DNA of 55,768 nucleotides from Microbacterium sp. SZ1 (GTDB taxonomy: Bacteria > Actinomycetota > Actinomycetes > Actinomycetales > Microbacteriaceae), in NCBI RefSeq assembly GCF_002362255.1, contig NZ_LPVV01000013.1:1-55768 (forward strand). Direction: 5' to 3'. This document shows positions 17,393-26,436 of the stretch, in pieces; position 1 is the stretch's first letter; each line of letters starts with the position of its first letter. The notes beneath the pieces were generated by a model. The model made no database searches and had not been told where the DNA came from. It worked only from the letters and a program-made list of their open reading frames with translations. Both the position numbers and the translations under genes were made by a program.

Positions 17393-17941
17393 ATGGCGAC
17401 TCTGACCGACAGCCGCGTGGCATTCCTCGCGACCGATGGATTCGAGGACAGCGAGCTGACCAGCCCGTGGGAGGCCGTGCAGGCCGAGGGCGCGAGCGCG
17501 ACCCTCATCGCCCCCGAGGGTCAGCAGATCACCGGCAAGAACGGGCACGTGCAGCACGTGGATCTGACGGCGGACGCGGCGAAGGCCGATGAGTTCGACG
17601 CGCTGGTCCTGCCGGGCGGCGTCGTGAACGCGGATCACCTGCGTCTCGACGAGCCGTCGATCGCGCTTGCCCGGACGTTCTTCGAGCAGCACAAGCCGGT
17701 TGCCGTCATCTGCCACGGCGCCTGGATCCTCATCGAGGCGGGCGTGGTCGACGGACGCACGCTCACGAGCTACCCGAGCCTGGCCACCGACCTCCGCAAC
17801 GCCGGCGCCACCTGGGTCGACGAAGAGGTGCACGTGGACAACGGTCTCGTCTCGAGCCGCACGCCCGATGATCTGCCCGCGTTCAACGCGAAGCTCGTCG
17901 AAGAGGTGGCGGAAGGCAAGCACGCCGGCCAGACGGCCTGA
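17393..17941 (+). CDS. DJ-1/PfpI-family protein (type 1 glutamine amidotransferase fold)
   Basis: The 182-residue protein has the PfpI/YhbO layout: RVAFLATDGFEDSELTSPWE at the N-terminus with the conserved Glu, and the nucleophile Cys in the elbow VAVICHGAWILIEAG. Relatives act as intracellular proteases, chaperones or deglycases under stress, and the actual substrate is debated. The ATG at 17393 has AAGGA about 8 nt upstream. It is monocistronic, following tRNA-Lys, and is convergent with the CGNR gene with a nested hairpin between them. Confidence 0.88.
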   Translation: MATLTDSRVAFLATDGFEDSELTSPWEAVQAEGASATLIAPEGQQITGKNGHVQHVDLTADAAKADEFDALVLPGGVVNADHLRLDEPSIALARTFFEQHKPVAVICHGAWILIEAGVVDGRTLTSYPSLATDLRNAGATWVDEEVHVDNGLVSSRTPDDLPAFNAKLVEEVAEGKHAGQTA

Positions 17942-17959
17942 TCTCCCCTTCTGCGAACC

Positions 17960-18008
17960 GGCGGTCCGGGGTCACGCGCTCGATCGAGCGCGATGACGCC
18001 GGACCGCC
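17960..18008. terminator. Nested bidirectional hairpin between convergent genes
   Basis: The outer arms GGCGGTCCGG (17960-17969) and CCGGACCGCC (17999-18008) enclose a perfect 16-bp palindrome GCGCTCGATCGAGCGC (17976-17991). The right half lies inside the last codons of the CGNR gene. It most likely terminates both converging transcripts. Confidence 0.65.
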
Positions 18009-18493
18009 GCTCTGTTCGCGCAGCGGACCGAGCAGAACCGCTGCCGGCCGTTGCGGGTGATGTCGACGACCACGTTGGTGCACGGTGGGGCCTCGCATCG
18101 ACCGAGGCGATCCATCCCCCTGGTCACCAGGTGCAGAGACGTGCCGACGGTGATGATGCCCCGGAGGACGAAGGGCAGCGACGGCACGTCGTCGCGGTAG
18201 TGCAGGTGCCAGCCCTCGCCGCTGTGATTCGTGAGGCGAGGATAGGCCGCGGCTTCGGCCATCTGGTCGTTCAGGAGTCGGGCCCGCTCCCCCGGGTCGG
18301 ACTGGTCGACGACCTCCAGCCAGTCGTCGATCACGTCGCGCACACGCTCGTGGTCGTCGGGCGCCGGCGGGAAGACCATGGTCATTCCCATCGACAGCGT
18401 CCGCACCTCGATGGCTGCGCGATCGGCGGGCCAATCGTTCGCGAGCGAGGCGGCCAGCAGCACCGCGTACTCGCCGTAAGGGTTGAGATGCAT
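17972..18493 (-). CDS. CGNR zinc-finger domain protein
   Basis: The 173-residue protein has an N-terminal ABATE-like region (MHLNPYGEYAVLLAASLAND) and a C-terminal treble-clef zinc finger. The zinc ligands are C-x4-C in GRCEAPPCTNV and C-x3-C in RFCSVRCANRAAVRRHR, the CGNR family motif, here reading CANR. Such proteins are thought to be transcription regulators in actinobacteria. The ATG at 18493 is 25 bp from the start of the divergent 67-residue zinc-ribbon gene, so the two must share a promoter region and may have a regulator-target relationship. The last codons overlap a bidirectional hairpin. Confidence 0.85.
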   Translation of the reverse strand: MHLNPYGEYAVLLAASLANDWPADRAAIEVRTLSMGMTMVFPPAPDDHERVRDVIDDWLEVVDQSDPGERARLLNDQMAEAAAYPRLTNHSGEGWHLHYRDDVPSLPFVLRGIITVGTSLHLVTRGMDRLGRCEAPPCTNVVVDITRNGRQRFCSVRCANRAAVRRHRARSSA

Positions 18494-18518
18494 AAGGCCA
18501 TTACATCACGCTGGATGC

Positions 18519-18722
18519 ATGACCTCACTGCACACGCTCCCGGTACCCCATCCCACTTCTGCGGCACATGAGCACGCATGGCTCATCGAGTCGCGCCACG
18601 CGACCAGCGAAGGCGTCGTGCTCTACGTCCGATGCGGCGACTGCGGAACCCGCCGCGTCGACCTCCAGGCTTTTCCGGCCATGCCCCCGGCGGCCCTGAG
18701 CGTCGAGCTCGACGCACGCTGA
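18519..18722 (+). CDS. Small zinc-ribbon-like protein
   Basis: This 67-residue protein has one knuckle, VRCGDCGTRRVDL, and His residues near the N-terminus (AAHEHAWLIESRHAT) that could complete a metal site. It starts at ATG 18519, 25 bp from the divergent CGNR gene. There is no ribosome site, so a leaderless mRNA is possible. The family is not recognised by name. The compact size and metal motif suggest a structural or regulatory zinc protein. Confidence 0.6.
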   Translation: MTSLHTLPVPHPTSAAHEHAWLIESRHATSEGVVLYVRCGDCGTRRVDLQAFPAMPPAALSVELDAR

Positions 18723-18732
18723 GGTCAGGCGG

Positions 18733-19260
18733 TCAGGCAGTCAGCTCCACGAGCGTGCGGACCGTGCGCAGGTTCCGCGCAGTGCCGGCGACCCCCAGCG
18801 CCCGGTCGAGCACGGCCTTCGTGAGACGCGTGTTCTGCACCCCGCCCTCGCCGTAGTCGATCCACAGTTCGCGCCCCATGAGCACGATGCGCTCCCCCGG
18901 CACGAGCCGCTCCGTCAGCGTCTCGACGGCCCCGTCGCCTGCGTCGCCCTCGAGGAACATGGCGTGCAGCATCTTCTCCGACGCCTCCGGGAACGGATGC
19001 GTCGATGCAGCCGCAGCGAGCTCGCTGTGGGTGCGATGGATGACGGGGGTGTCGACGTCGAACTCCTCGGCGATGATGGCGCGTACGCGGGCACACGCGG
19101 CATCCGGGTCCGACGGGGTCGCGCAGATGACGTTTCCACTCGCGATGTACGTCGAGACGTCGCCCAGCTCCGGTGCCAGCACCTCGCGCAACCTGGCCAT
19201 CGGCACCTTGCCCCGGCCGCCGACGTTCACGGCGCGCAGCAGCAGGACGCTGCGGGTCAT
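18733..19260 (-). CDS. DUF1697 domain protein
   Basis: The 175-residue cytosolic protein opens with the DUF1697 signature LLRAVNVGGRGKVPMARLRE and continues with the alpha/beta sequence of that family (DVSTYIASGNVICATPSDPD). The biochemical role of DUF1697 is unknown. The ATG overlaps the stop codon of the nicotinamidase-like gene by 4 bp, so the two are co-translated on the minus strand. It is convergent with the small zinc-ribbon gene, with 10 bp between their stop codons. Confidence 0.85.
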   Translation of the reverse strand: MTRSVLLLRAVNVGGRGKVPMARLREVLAPELGDVSTYIASGNVICATPSDPDAACARVRAIIAEEFDVDTPVIHRTHSELAAAASTHPFPEASEKMLHAMFLEGDAGDGAVETLTERLVPGERIVLMGRELWIDYGEGGVQNTRLTKAVLDRALGVAGTARNLRTVRTLVELTA

Positions 19261-19838
19261 GCGTCGCCACTTTCCACGAGCACGGCGCCCGCATGCGCCA
19301 ACTCGGCCAGCGCCGACCGGCTCGATCCCGGGGCGACACCTGCGACGAGGTCGGTGAGGATCCGCACCTGCACGCCGTGAGCGATCGCATCGAGCGCCGA
19401 TGCGCGGACGCAGTGATCGGTGGCGATTCCGACGACGTCGGCTTCCATCACGCCCGCTGCCGTCAGGATGGCACCGACGGTCTCGCCCTTCTCGGTGCGC
19501 CCCTCGAACATCGAGTACGCCGGGATGCCCTGACCCTTGTGCACGTGATGGGTGACGGCGTCCGTGTCGAGGAGCGGGTCGTACTCGGCGCCTTCCGTGC
19601 CGGCGACGCAGTGCACGGGCCAGGAGTCGATGAAGTCGGGATCGTCGTGGAAGTGCCCGCCGTTGTCGCCCTCCGCGTCGTGCCAGTCCCGTGACGCGAT
19701 GATGACCTCGTAGTCGCCGGCGTGGGCGTCGAGGTAGGCGGAGACGGCGGATGCCACGGCATCCCCACCCGCGACGGCCAGCGCGCCGCCCTCGGTGAAG
19801 TCGTTCTGCACGTCGACGATGAGGAGCGCTCTACTCAT
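19257..19838 (-). CDS. pncA: Isochorismatase-family hydrolase, probable nicotinamidase
   Basis: The 193-residue protein has the nicotinamidase features: catalytic Asp in LLIVDVQNDFTEGGAL, metal-binding Asp/His in IIASRDWHD and in HFHDDP, and the nucleophile Cys in VVGIATDHCVRASALDA. PncA converts nicotinamide to nicotinic acid in NAD salvage. The metal-site spacing fits PncA better than other cysteine hydrolases of the family. I chose ATG 19838, which gives MSRALLIVDVQ; longer in-frame options lack family sequence. It is the first gene of a two-gene operon with the DUF1697 gene. Confidence 0.88.
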   Translation of the reverse strand: MSRALLIVDVQNDFTEGGALAVAGGDAVASAVSAYLDAHAGDYEVIIASRDWHDAEGDNGGHFHDDPDFIDSWPVHCVAGTEGAEYDPLLDTDAVTHHVHKGQGIPAYSMFEGRTEKGETVGAILTAAGVMEADVVGIATDHCVRASALDAIAHGVQVRILTDLVAGVAPGSSRSALAELAHAGAVLVESGDA

Positions 19839-19881
19839 GCTCCGAGCGTACGCCGGAGTGAATCGGTGCGGGGAAACCAGA

Positions 19882-19914
19882 AGGCCCCGTGATGTTCTTC
19901 GCATCACGGGGCCT
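19882..19914 (-). terminator. Terminator of tRNA-Thr
   Basis: A perfect 13-bp inverted repeat (19882-19894 with 19902-19914) has a 7-nt loop and starts 5 bp after the tRNA-Thr 3' end on the minus strand. It also separates the tRNA from pncA. Confidence 0.82.
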
Positions 19915-19919
19915 GGTGG

Positions 19920-19992
19920 AGCCGCTTGTCAGAATCGAACTGACGACCTTTTCATTACGAGTGAAATGCTCTGCCGACTGAGCTAAAGCGGC
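19920..19992 (-). tRNA. tRNA-Thr (anticodon CGT)
   Basis: The minus-strand 73-nt cloverleaf has acceptor GCCGCTT/AAGCGGC, a D arm GCTC..GAGC, the anticodon loop CTCGTAA (CGT) and a T arm GTCAG-TTCGATT-CTGAC. The discriminator is T, and CCA happens to follow in the DNA at 19919-19917. Confidence 0.96.
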
Positions 19993-20002
19993 GCGATCAT
20001 CG

Positions 20003-20008
20003 ATATTA
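20003..20008 (-). promoter_or_regulatory. -10 element of tRNA-Thr
   Basis: Read on the minus strand, TAATAT (20008-20003) lies 10 bp before the tRNA 5' end and is a near-consensus -10. No convincing -35 is visible. Confidence 0.55.
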
Positions 20009-20064
20009 CCCGTTCCGGACGCGCACCGCGAATCGAGGTCGGTTCGGCTCGCGCAGGATCGACG

Positions 20065-21621
20065 TCACTCGCAGCGCAGACCGTCTTCGGGCACGGTGTC
20101 GTCGAGCAGGAAGGCCTCGACGGCGCCGTCGACGCATGCGTTGCCCTTGTTGTATCCGGTGTGCCCCTCGCCCACTCGCGTGATCAGAACACCTTCGGAC
20201 AGCTGGTCGGCGAGCGACTCCGACCACTCGTACGGCGTGGCGGGGTCATTGGTCGTACCCACCACGAGGATCGGCCCCGCACCCTCCGCGGTGATCTCCC
20301 CGCGAGTGCCGGTGGGCGGATACGGCCACACCTCGCACGAGTCGGGGCCGTCCCAATAGGGCGCGATGGTCGGGGCGCCCTCGGCGATCTTGGCCGACGT
20401 CGTTGCCTCCGCGGCCGGGTCGTCCTCGACGGGGTAGTCCATGCAGTTGTAGGCGCGGAACGCCTCCGAGGAGTTGTCGATGTAGCTGCCGTTCTCCCGC
20501 CCGTTGTAGAAGTCCGCGAGCAGGAAGGCCGTCGAGGGATCGCCCTGCAGCGCCTCGTCGAACGCCTGCGTGAGATACGTCCAGCTGTCCTGCGAATACA
20601 GGGCGGCGATGATCGCGGTCATGAGGGCATCGGCTCCCAGCATCCGCCCGTCGCCGTTCTCGAGCGGCACGGCGTCGACGCTCGCGAGCAGCGCGCCGAG
20701 GTCGGTCATCGCCTCGTCGACCGAGCCGTTGAAGGGGCACCCGCCGGAATCGAGGCAGTCCTGCATGTACGCGCGCAGCGCGGATTCGAAGCCGAGAGCC
20801 TGTGTGGCCCCGACGTCGAGTCCGGACACCGACGGATCGATCGCGCCGTCGAGCACGAGGCGACCGGCCTTCTCGGGGTAGAGGTTCGCATACGTGGCGC
20901 CGAGGAACGTGCCGTACGAGAACCCGAGGTAGTTCAGCTGCTTGTCGCCCAGGACCGCACGGATCAGGTCCATGTCGCGCGCGGCATTGATCGTCGTGAT
21001 GAACGGCAGGATGCCGCCGCTGTTCGCCTCGCACGCATCGGCGAACTCCTTGTGCGCCGCCAGCAGCTCGGCCTCCCATTCGGCACTGCCGCGCGGAGCG
21101 GACGGGATCGAGTACAGGTACTCGTCCATGCCCGCGGCGTCGAAGCAGGTCACGGCCGTCGACTGCCCGACGCCTCGCGGGTCGAACCCGATCACGTCGA
21201 AGTTCTCGATGAGATCGGCGCCGACCGCGAAGTCGAGGCTGTCGCGGATGAGGTCGACGCCGCTGGCGCCCGGACCGCCGGGGTTCGTGAGCAGCGAGCC
21301 CTTCGCGGTTCCCGTCGCCTGGTGGCGGACGACCGAGAGCGTGATCTCGCCATCAGCGGGATTCTCCCAATCGAGCGGCGCGGTGACGTCGGTGCAGTCG
21401 AAGCCGGTGCCGCACTGGGTCCAGCTGAGGGTCTGCCCGTAGAAGGGCATGAGGTCCTCGCTGACGCCCTCCGTGTCGGGCGCGTTGGTGACGGAGGGCT
21501 TGGGCTCCGCCCCCTCGGGGATCATGGCGTAGAGACAGCCGGAGAGCGCGACGGATGCCACGGCGAGGCCGGCGACGGTCGCGAGGACGCGGCGGAAGCG
21601 GGAAGTCTGTCGGTCGGTCAC
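20065..21621 (-). CDS. Exported alpha/beta hydrolase with TAP-like C-terminus (lipoprotein)
   Basis: This 518-residue protein begins with a signal peptide and lipobox (VASVALSGC, Cys about residue 29), so it should be anchored outside the membrane. The hydrolase core has the nucleophile elbow GFSYGTFLG and an oxyanion segment LLTNPGGPGASG. A TAP-like C-terminal domain carries the catalytic Asp (VVGTTNDPATPYEWSESL) and His (RVGEGHTGYNKG). Relatives are tripeptidyl aminopeptidases or esterases of Streptomyces (SlpD/E, Tap) and mycobacteria. The GTG at 21621 has GGGAGG 5-6 nt upstream and overlaps the holB stop codon, so its translation is coupled to holB. Confidence 0.88.
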   Translation of the reverse strand: MTDRQTSRFRRVLATVAGLAVASVALSGCLYAMIPEGAEPKPSVTNAPDTEGVSEDLMPFYGQTLSWTQCGTGFDCTDVTAPLDWENPADGEITLSVVRHQATGTAKGSLLTNPGGPGASGVDLIRDSLDFAVGADLIENFDVIGFDPRGVGQSTAVTCFDAAGMDEYLYSIPSAPRGSAEWEAELLAAHKEFADACEANSGGILPFITTINAARDMDLIRAVLGDKQLNYLGFSYGTFLGATYANLYPEKAGRLVLDGAIDPSVSGLDVGATQALGFESALRAYMQDCLDSGGCPFNGSVDEAMTDLGALLASVDAVPLENGDGRMLGADALMTAIIAALYSQDSWTYLTQAFDEALQGDPSTAFLLADFYNGRENGSYIDNSSEAFRAYNCMDYPVEDDPAAEATTSAKIAEGAPTIAPYWDGPDSCEVWPYPPTGTRGEITAEGAGPILVVGTTNDPATPYEWSESLADQLSEGVLITRVGEGHTGYNKGNACVDGAVEAFLLDDTVPEDGLRCE

Positions 21622-22772
21622 GGTGTCCTCCCGCTCGTGACGGTCACGAGCAAGCTCTCCAGGGCGAGCAGCGGTGCGACGTTGCGCTCCAGCGACTGGC
21701 GGGTCTCGGCAAGGTGGTCAAGTACGACAAGGGTACGTGTCTCGGGCCACGCGGACGCGAGCGCGGCGAGCTCGTCGCGGAGTTCGCTGTTGATCAGCTC
21801 GTCGCGCCCGAACTGCAGCATGACGACGTCGCGGAACAGCGACTGCAGGTCGGTGAGCACGCGGTCGATCCCGTCGCGCAGGCTGCGGGTGGCGCGCTTC
21901 TTCTGCTCGTCTTCGAGCGCCGAGATCTGCGACCGCAGGGCAGGCGGCACGGCCTGCCCCTCGGCGATGCCGACGGTGCGCAAGAGCGTCGCCCTCTCGG
22001 CGGCGTCGCGCTCGGCTGTGAGCGCCTTCGCGTCGTCGGTCGCCGCCTGGATGATGCGCCCGGCTACCTCGACCGCGTCGTTGACGCCGCGGACGCCGAT
22101 CACCGAGCGCAGCGTCTCGTCGCGACGACGACGCGCCGCATCGTCGGTGGCGAGACGCTGCGCCATGCCGATGTGCCGCTGCGCATGGCGCGCGGCCTGT
22201 TCGGCGACGGCCGCGTCGACGCCGGTGCGGACGGTTATCAGGCGTGCCACGTCCGCGACGTCGGGTTCGCGGAGACGAAGCGACCGCACGCGCGATCGGA
22301 TGGTCGGCAGCAGGTCCGCCTCGCTCGGCGCGCAGAGCACCCAGACCGTCTGCTCCGGAGGCTCTTCGAGCGCTTTGAGCAGCACGTTGGAGGTGCGCTC
22401 GACCATGCGATCGGCATCCTCGACGACGATCACGCGGTAGCGGCCGGCTGAAGGCGCGAAGTACGAGCGCTCGACGAGCGACCTCGCCTCCGCGATGGTG
22501 ATGATGACCTTGTCGGTACGCAGCGCGGTGACGTCGGGGTGCGTACCGGCGAGGACCTGCCGCATCGTGGCCTCGTCGTCGGGCCGATCGGCGATCAGCG
22601 CGGCGGCGAACGCGTAAGCGAGCGTGGAGCGGCCGGAACCGGGCGGTCCCGTGATCAGCCAGGCGTGCGAGAGCGCAGCGGGATCGGATGCCGCGGCGCG
22701 GAGGGTCTCGACCGCCGCGTCCTGCCCCCAGACATCGGCCCAGGGAAAGGGCGGAGATACGGTCTGGGGCAT
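21618..22772 (-). CDS. holB: DNA polymerase III subunit delta prime
   Basis: The 384-residue AAA+ clamp-loader subunit has a P-loop (GPPGSGRSTLAYAFAAAL), a sensor-like segment (RVIVVEDADRMVERTSNVLL) and the LLKALEEPPEQTVWVLCAPS block typical of delta prime and DnaX. Delta prime is the stator of the clamp loader and does not itself hydrolyse ATP. The zinc-binding Cys cluster of the enteric protein is absent, in contrast to DnaX at 45818-48112, which keeps it. The holB-tmk-topA order matches other actinobacteria. The ATG at 22772 gives the usual MPQ...WADVWGQD start. Confidence 0.92.
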   Translation of the reverse strand: MPQTVSPPFPWADVWGQDAAVETLRAAASDPAALSHAWLITGPPGSGRSTLAYAFAAALIADRPDDEATMRQVLAGTHPDVTALRTDKVIITIAEARSLVERSYFAPSAGRYRVIVVEDADRMVERTSNVLLKALEEPPEQTVWVLCAPSEADLLPTIRSRVRSLRLREPDVADVARLITVRTGVDAAVAEQAARHAQRHIGMAQRLATDDAARRRRDETLRSVIGVRGVNDAVEVAGRIIQAATDDAKALTAERDAAERATLLRTVGIAEGQAVPPALRSQISALEDEQKKRATRSLRDGIDRVLTDLQSLFRDVVMLQFGRDELINSELRDELAALASAWPETRTLVVLDHLAETRQSLERNVAPLLALESLLVTVTSGRTP

Positions 22773-22824
22773 GCACTCAGCCTAATCGGCGGCACCGACG
22801 TCCGTGAGCGTCGGATCCCGCTCG

Positions 22825-23454
22825 TCAGCGCAGCAGACCCTGCACCCTTTCGCGGATGCGGTCGGCGATCCGTTCCGGCGCTTCGGCGGCGTCGAGCACG
22901 ACGAATCTGTCGGGTTCGTCAGCGGCCAGCGCGAGGAACGCGTCGCGCACCCGGCGGTGGAACTCGCCCTTCTCCGCTTCGAGGCGGTCGAACGGCTTGT
23001 CGGCGGAGTCGAGCCTCGTCCGCGCGGCGTCGGGGTCGAGGTCGAGGAGGATCGTCAGGTCGGGGAGCGCACCCTCAGCCGCCCACAGCGAGAGGTCTCG
23101 GATCTCGGTGGCGTCGAGCACCCGGCCCGCGCCCTGGTAGGCGACCGACGAGTCGAGATAGCGATCCTGGAGCACGATCTCGCCGCGCGCCATGGCAGGA
23201 CGGACGACCGTCGCCACGTGATGCGCGCGATCGGCGGCATAGAGAAGGGCCTCGGCCCGCGGAGCGATGTCACCGCGGTGGTGCAGCACGATGTCGCGGA
23301 TGAGCTGACCGACCTCAGACCCTCCCGGCTCACGGGTGCGGACGACCGCGCGACCCGTACCGGTCAGCCACTCGGCGAGCAGGTTGGCCTGCGTGGTCTT
23401 GCCGGAGCCGTCCCCGCCCTCGAGCGTGACCCAGACCCCGCGCTCCGAGGTCAC
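22825..23454 (-). CDS. tmk: Thymidylate kinase
   Basis: Tmk phosphorylates dTMP to dTDP for DNA synthesis. The protein is about 209 residues with the P-loop LEGGDGSGKTTQANLLAEWL at the N-terminus, the dTMP-binding DRY motif in LQDRYLDSSVAYQGAGR, and a lid with REPGGSEVG. The GTG at 23454 has GAGGG 7 nt upstream; longer frames would run back into topA with Arg-rich nonsense. It lies 28 bp after the topA stop and 52 bp before holB, so topA-tmk-holB is probably one operon. Confidence 0.93.
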   Translation of the reverse strand: MTSERGVWVTLEGGDGSGKTTQANLLAEWLTGTGRAVVRTREPGGSEVGQLIRDIVLHHRGDIAPRAEALLYAADRAHHVATVVRPAMARGEIVLQDRYLDSSVAYQGAGRVLDATEIRDLSLWAAEGALPDLTILLDLDPDAARTRLDSADKPFDRLEAEKGEFHRRVRDAFLALAADEPDRFVVLDAAEAPERIADRIRERVQGLLR

Positions 23455-23482
23455 GAACCGACCCTCACTTCGATCGGTCCGC

Positions 23483-26338
23483 TCACTCGGAGCGCTTCTT
23501 CGCGGCGTTCGCCGCACGGGTCGCCGCGGCCTTCTTGGCCGCCGCCGAGCGAGCGGCTGCCTTCTCGGCGTCCGTCTGCGGTTTCTTGGCCGCGGGCTTC
23601 TTCGCCGCAGGCTTCTTGGCGGGCGCCTTCTTCGCCGGCGCCTTCTTCGCGGCGGCACCGCGTGCGCCGCGCTTCGGGGCCGGACCCTTGGCTCGCTTGT
23701 CGGCGAGCATCTGCACCGCGATCTCGAACGTGATGTCCTCGGGCTTCTGCCCACGCGGAATGGTGACGTTCGTCTCACCGTCCGTCACGTACGCGCCGAA
23801 CCGTCCGTCGCGGATGCGGATCGGCTTGCCGCTCACGGGATCGGCTTCGAACTCGGCGAGTGCGCTCGACGCCCTGCGGGCTCCGGCGCCGTACTTGGGC
23901 TGCCTGTAGATCTCGAGCGCCTGTTCGAGCGTGACGTCGAAGATCTGCGATTCGCTCTCGAGGGAGCGCGAGTCGGTGCCCTTCTTGAGGTACGGACCGT
24001 AGCGGCCGTTCTGCGCCGTGATCTCATCGCCGGATTCGGGATCGGTGCCGACCACGCGCGGCAGGCTCAGCAGCTGAAGGGCCGTGTCGAGGTCGATCGT
24101 ATCGACCGACATCGAGCGGAAGAGCGACCCGGTGCGCGGCTTGGGCGCAGCATCCTTCTTCGCTCCGCGCTTGGGCTTCGGCTTCTCGACGACCTCACCG
24201 GTGGACTCGTCGACATCGGCGTCGTCGGACACCGGGTCGTTCTCCTGCACGTAGGGTCCGAACCGGCCGTCCTTGACGACGATGACCTTGCCGTTCTCGG
24301 GATTCACGCCGAGCACGCGGTCGCCTGCGACGGGAGCGTCGATGAGCTCCTGCGCCTTCTCGGCCGTGAGCTCGTCGGGGGCGAGGTCTTCGGGAACGTT
24401 GACGATGCGCGGCTTCTCGTCGGGCGCGGTGGGGTCGACCACTTCGAGGTAGGGACCGTACTTGCCGAAGCGCAGCGTCGCCGTGTCGGTGATGCGCGTC
24501 GAATTGAGTGCGCGGGCGTCGATCTCGCCGAGATTGTCGACGACCTGTCGCAGGCCGACCTGCTGGTCGGAGCCGTAGTAGAAGGAGCGCAGCCACTCGA
24601 CGCGCTTCTGCTCGCCGCGCGCGATCGCGTCGAGGTCGTCTTCCAGCGCTGCCGTGAAGTCGTAGTCGATGAGGTCGGCGAAGTGCTCTTCGAGCAGTCG
24701 CACGACGCTGAAGGCGAGCCACGTCGGCACGAGCGCCTGGCCGCGCTTCGTGGCATAGCCTCGGTCGATCACGGTGCCGATGATGCTCGCGAACGTCGAG
24801 GGGCGCCCGATGCCGTGCTCCTCGAGCGCCTTCACGAGCGAGGCCTCGGTGTAGCGGGGCTTCGGCGTCGTGCGATGGCCCTTGGCCTCGGCATCCGACA
24901 TCCGCAGTTCATCGCCGACCGCCACGACGGGCAAAGACTGCTCGTCGGAGGTGTCCTGAGAATTCCGCTTCTCGTCGCGTCCTTCTTCGTACGCCTCGAG
25001 GAAGCCCTTGAAGGTGTAGACGGTGCCGGAGGCCGTGAACTCGACGCTCTGCGTGTCGAGCTCGGGCGTCGACGACGTGTCGACCGCGACGGTGACGGTC
25101 GTGGTCTCGTACTTCGCGTCCGCCATCTGGCTCGCGACCGTGCGCTTCCAGATGAGGTCGTAGAGGCGGAACTCCTCGCGGTCCAGTTCCGACGACACCG
25201 ACGAGGGCGTGCGGAAGGTCTCGCCGGAGGGACGGATGGCCTCGTGAGCCTCCTGGGCGTTCTTGCTCTTCGACTTGTACACGCGCGGCTTGAGAGGCAC
25301 GGCGGTGTCGCCGTACAGCGCGACCGCCTGGCTCCGCGCCGCCTGCACCGCCTGGGTGCTCAGCGCCGTGGAGTCGGTGCGCATATAGGTGATGTAGCCC
25401 TTCTCGTAGAGACGCTGGGCGACGCTCATCGCCTGCTTCGCGCTCATCGAGAGTTTGCGCCCCGCCTCCTGCTGCATCGTGGAGGTGGTGAACGGCGCGT
25501 AGGGGCTCCGGGTGCCCGGCTTCGCCTCGACCTTGGATACGGTGCCGACGCCCTCGGCGTCGACCGCGAGTGCGAGCGATGCGGCCCTCTTCTCGTCGAG
25601 GACGACGACGGCCTTCTTGAGCTTTCCGGCGTCGTCGAAGTCGGTGCCCCTGGCGAGCTGGCCGCCGTCGACGCGGACGAGCCGGACACGGAACCCGGAG
25701 GTCGACGACGCGAGCGCCTCGACATCCCAGTAGTCGGCGGAGACGAAGGCCATGCGCTCTCGTTCGCGCTCGACGATCATCCGGGTCGCGGCGGACTGCA
25801 CGCGGCCTGCGGAGAGCCCCGTCTTGACCTTGTACCAGAGAACCGGGGAGACGTCCCACCCGTACAGGCGGTCGAGGATACGGCGCGTCTCCTGCGCATC
25901 GACGAGGTCGGTGTCGAGTTCGCGGGTATTGCCGACGGCGGCCTGGATCGCATCCTTCGTGATCTCATGGAACACCATGCGCTTGACCGGCACCTTGGGC
26001 TTGAGGGTCTCGAGCAGGTGCCACGCGATGGCCTCGCCCTCGCGGTCCTCATCAGTGGCGAGCAGGAGCTCGTCGGCGGTCTTCAGCGCGCGCTTGAGCT
26101 CGGCGACGGTCTTGGTCTTGCGGTCGGAGACGACGTAGTACGGGTCGAAGTCGTTGTCGACGTCGATCGAGTACTTCCCGTACGCCTGCTTGTCGGCGGC
26201 GGGGATGTCTTTCTTGTCGGCGAGGTCACGAATGTGACCGACCGAGCTGAGCACCTCGTAGCCGTCACCGAGGTACCCCTGAATAGACCTCATCTTCGTC
26301 GGGGACTCGACGATGACCAGCTTCTTGCCTTGAGCCAA
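23483..26338 (-). CDS. topA: DNA topoisomerase I
   Basis: TopA relaxes negatively supercoiled DNA. The protein of about 951 residues has the Toprim domain at its N-terminus (KLVIVESPTKMRSIQGYL; acidic DEDREGEA) and the active-site Tyr in GYITYMRTDSTAL (Y318). Several C-terminal repeats of the form RDGRFGAYVTDGE and NGRYGPYL replace zinc ribbons. A Lys/Ala/Pro-rich tail (KKAPAKKAPAKKPAAKKP) ends it, as in other actinobacteria, where it helps processivity. I choose the TTG at 26338 because AAGGA lies 7 nt upstream and the protein then starts MAQGKKLVIVESP. An earlier ATG would add residues not seen in the family. Confidence 0.96.
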   Translation of the reverse strand: MAQGKKLVIVESPTKMRSIQGYLGDGYEVLSSVGHIRDLADKKDIPAADKQAYGKYSIDVDNDFDPYYVVSDRKTKTVAELKRALKTADELLLATDEDREGEAIAWHLLETLKPKVPVKRMVFHEITKDAIQAAVGNTRELDTDLVDAQETRRILDRLYGWDVSPVLWYKVKTGLSAGRVQSAATRMIVERERERMAFVSADYWDVEALASSTSGFRVRLVRVDGGQLARGTDFDDAGKLKKAVVVLDEKRAASLALAVDAEGVGTVSKVEAKPGTRSPYAPFTTSTMQQEAGRKLSMSAKQAMSVAQRLYEKGYITYMRTDSTALSTQAVQAARSQAVALYGDTAVPLKPRVYKSKSKNAQEAHEAIRPSGETFRTPSSVSSELDREEFRLYDLIWKRTVASQMADAKYETTTVTVAVDTSSTPELDTQSVEFTASGTVYTFKGFLEAYEEGRDEKRNSQDTSDEQSLPVVAVGDELRMSDAEAKGHRTTPKPRYTEASLVKALEEHGIGRPSTFASIIGTVIDRGYATKRGQALVPTWLAFSVVRLLEEHFADLIDYDFTAALEDDLDAIARGEQKRVEWLRSFYYGSDQQVGLRQVVDNLGEIDARALNSTRITDTATLRFGKYGPYLEVVDPTAPDEKPRIVNVPEDLAPDELTAEKAQELIDAPVAGDRVLGVNPENGKVIVVKDGRFGPYVQENDPVSDDADVDESTGEVVEKPKPKRGAKKDAAPKPRTGSLFRSMSVDTIDLDTALQLLSLPRVVGTDPESGDEITAQNGRYGPYLKKGTDSRSLESESQIFDVTLEQALEIYRQPKYGAGARRASSALAEFEADPVSGKPIRIRDGRFGAYVTDGETNVTIPRGQKPEDITFEIAVQMLADKRAKGPAPKRGARGAAAKKAPAKKAPAKKPAAKKPAAKKPQTDAEKAAARSAAAKKAAATRAANAAKKRSE

Positions 26339-26436
26339 GGGTGCATCCTTTCTCCGAAGCACACCATACACACCGCCGTGATGGGTTGGTCACAGCGGCG
26401 ACCTGCGTTCTCGCGGGACCGCGCTTCGCGCCGACG

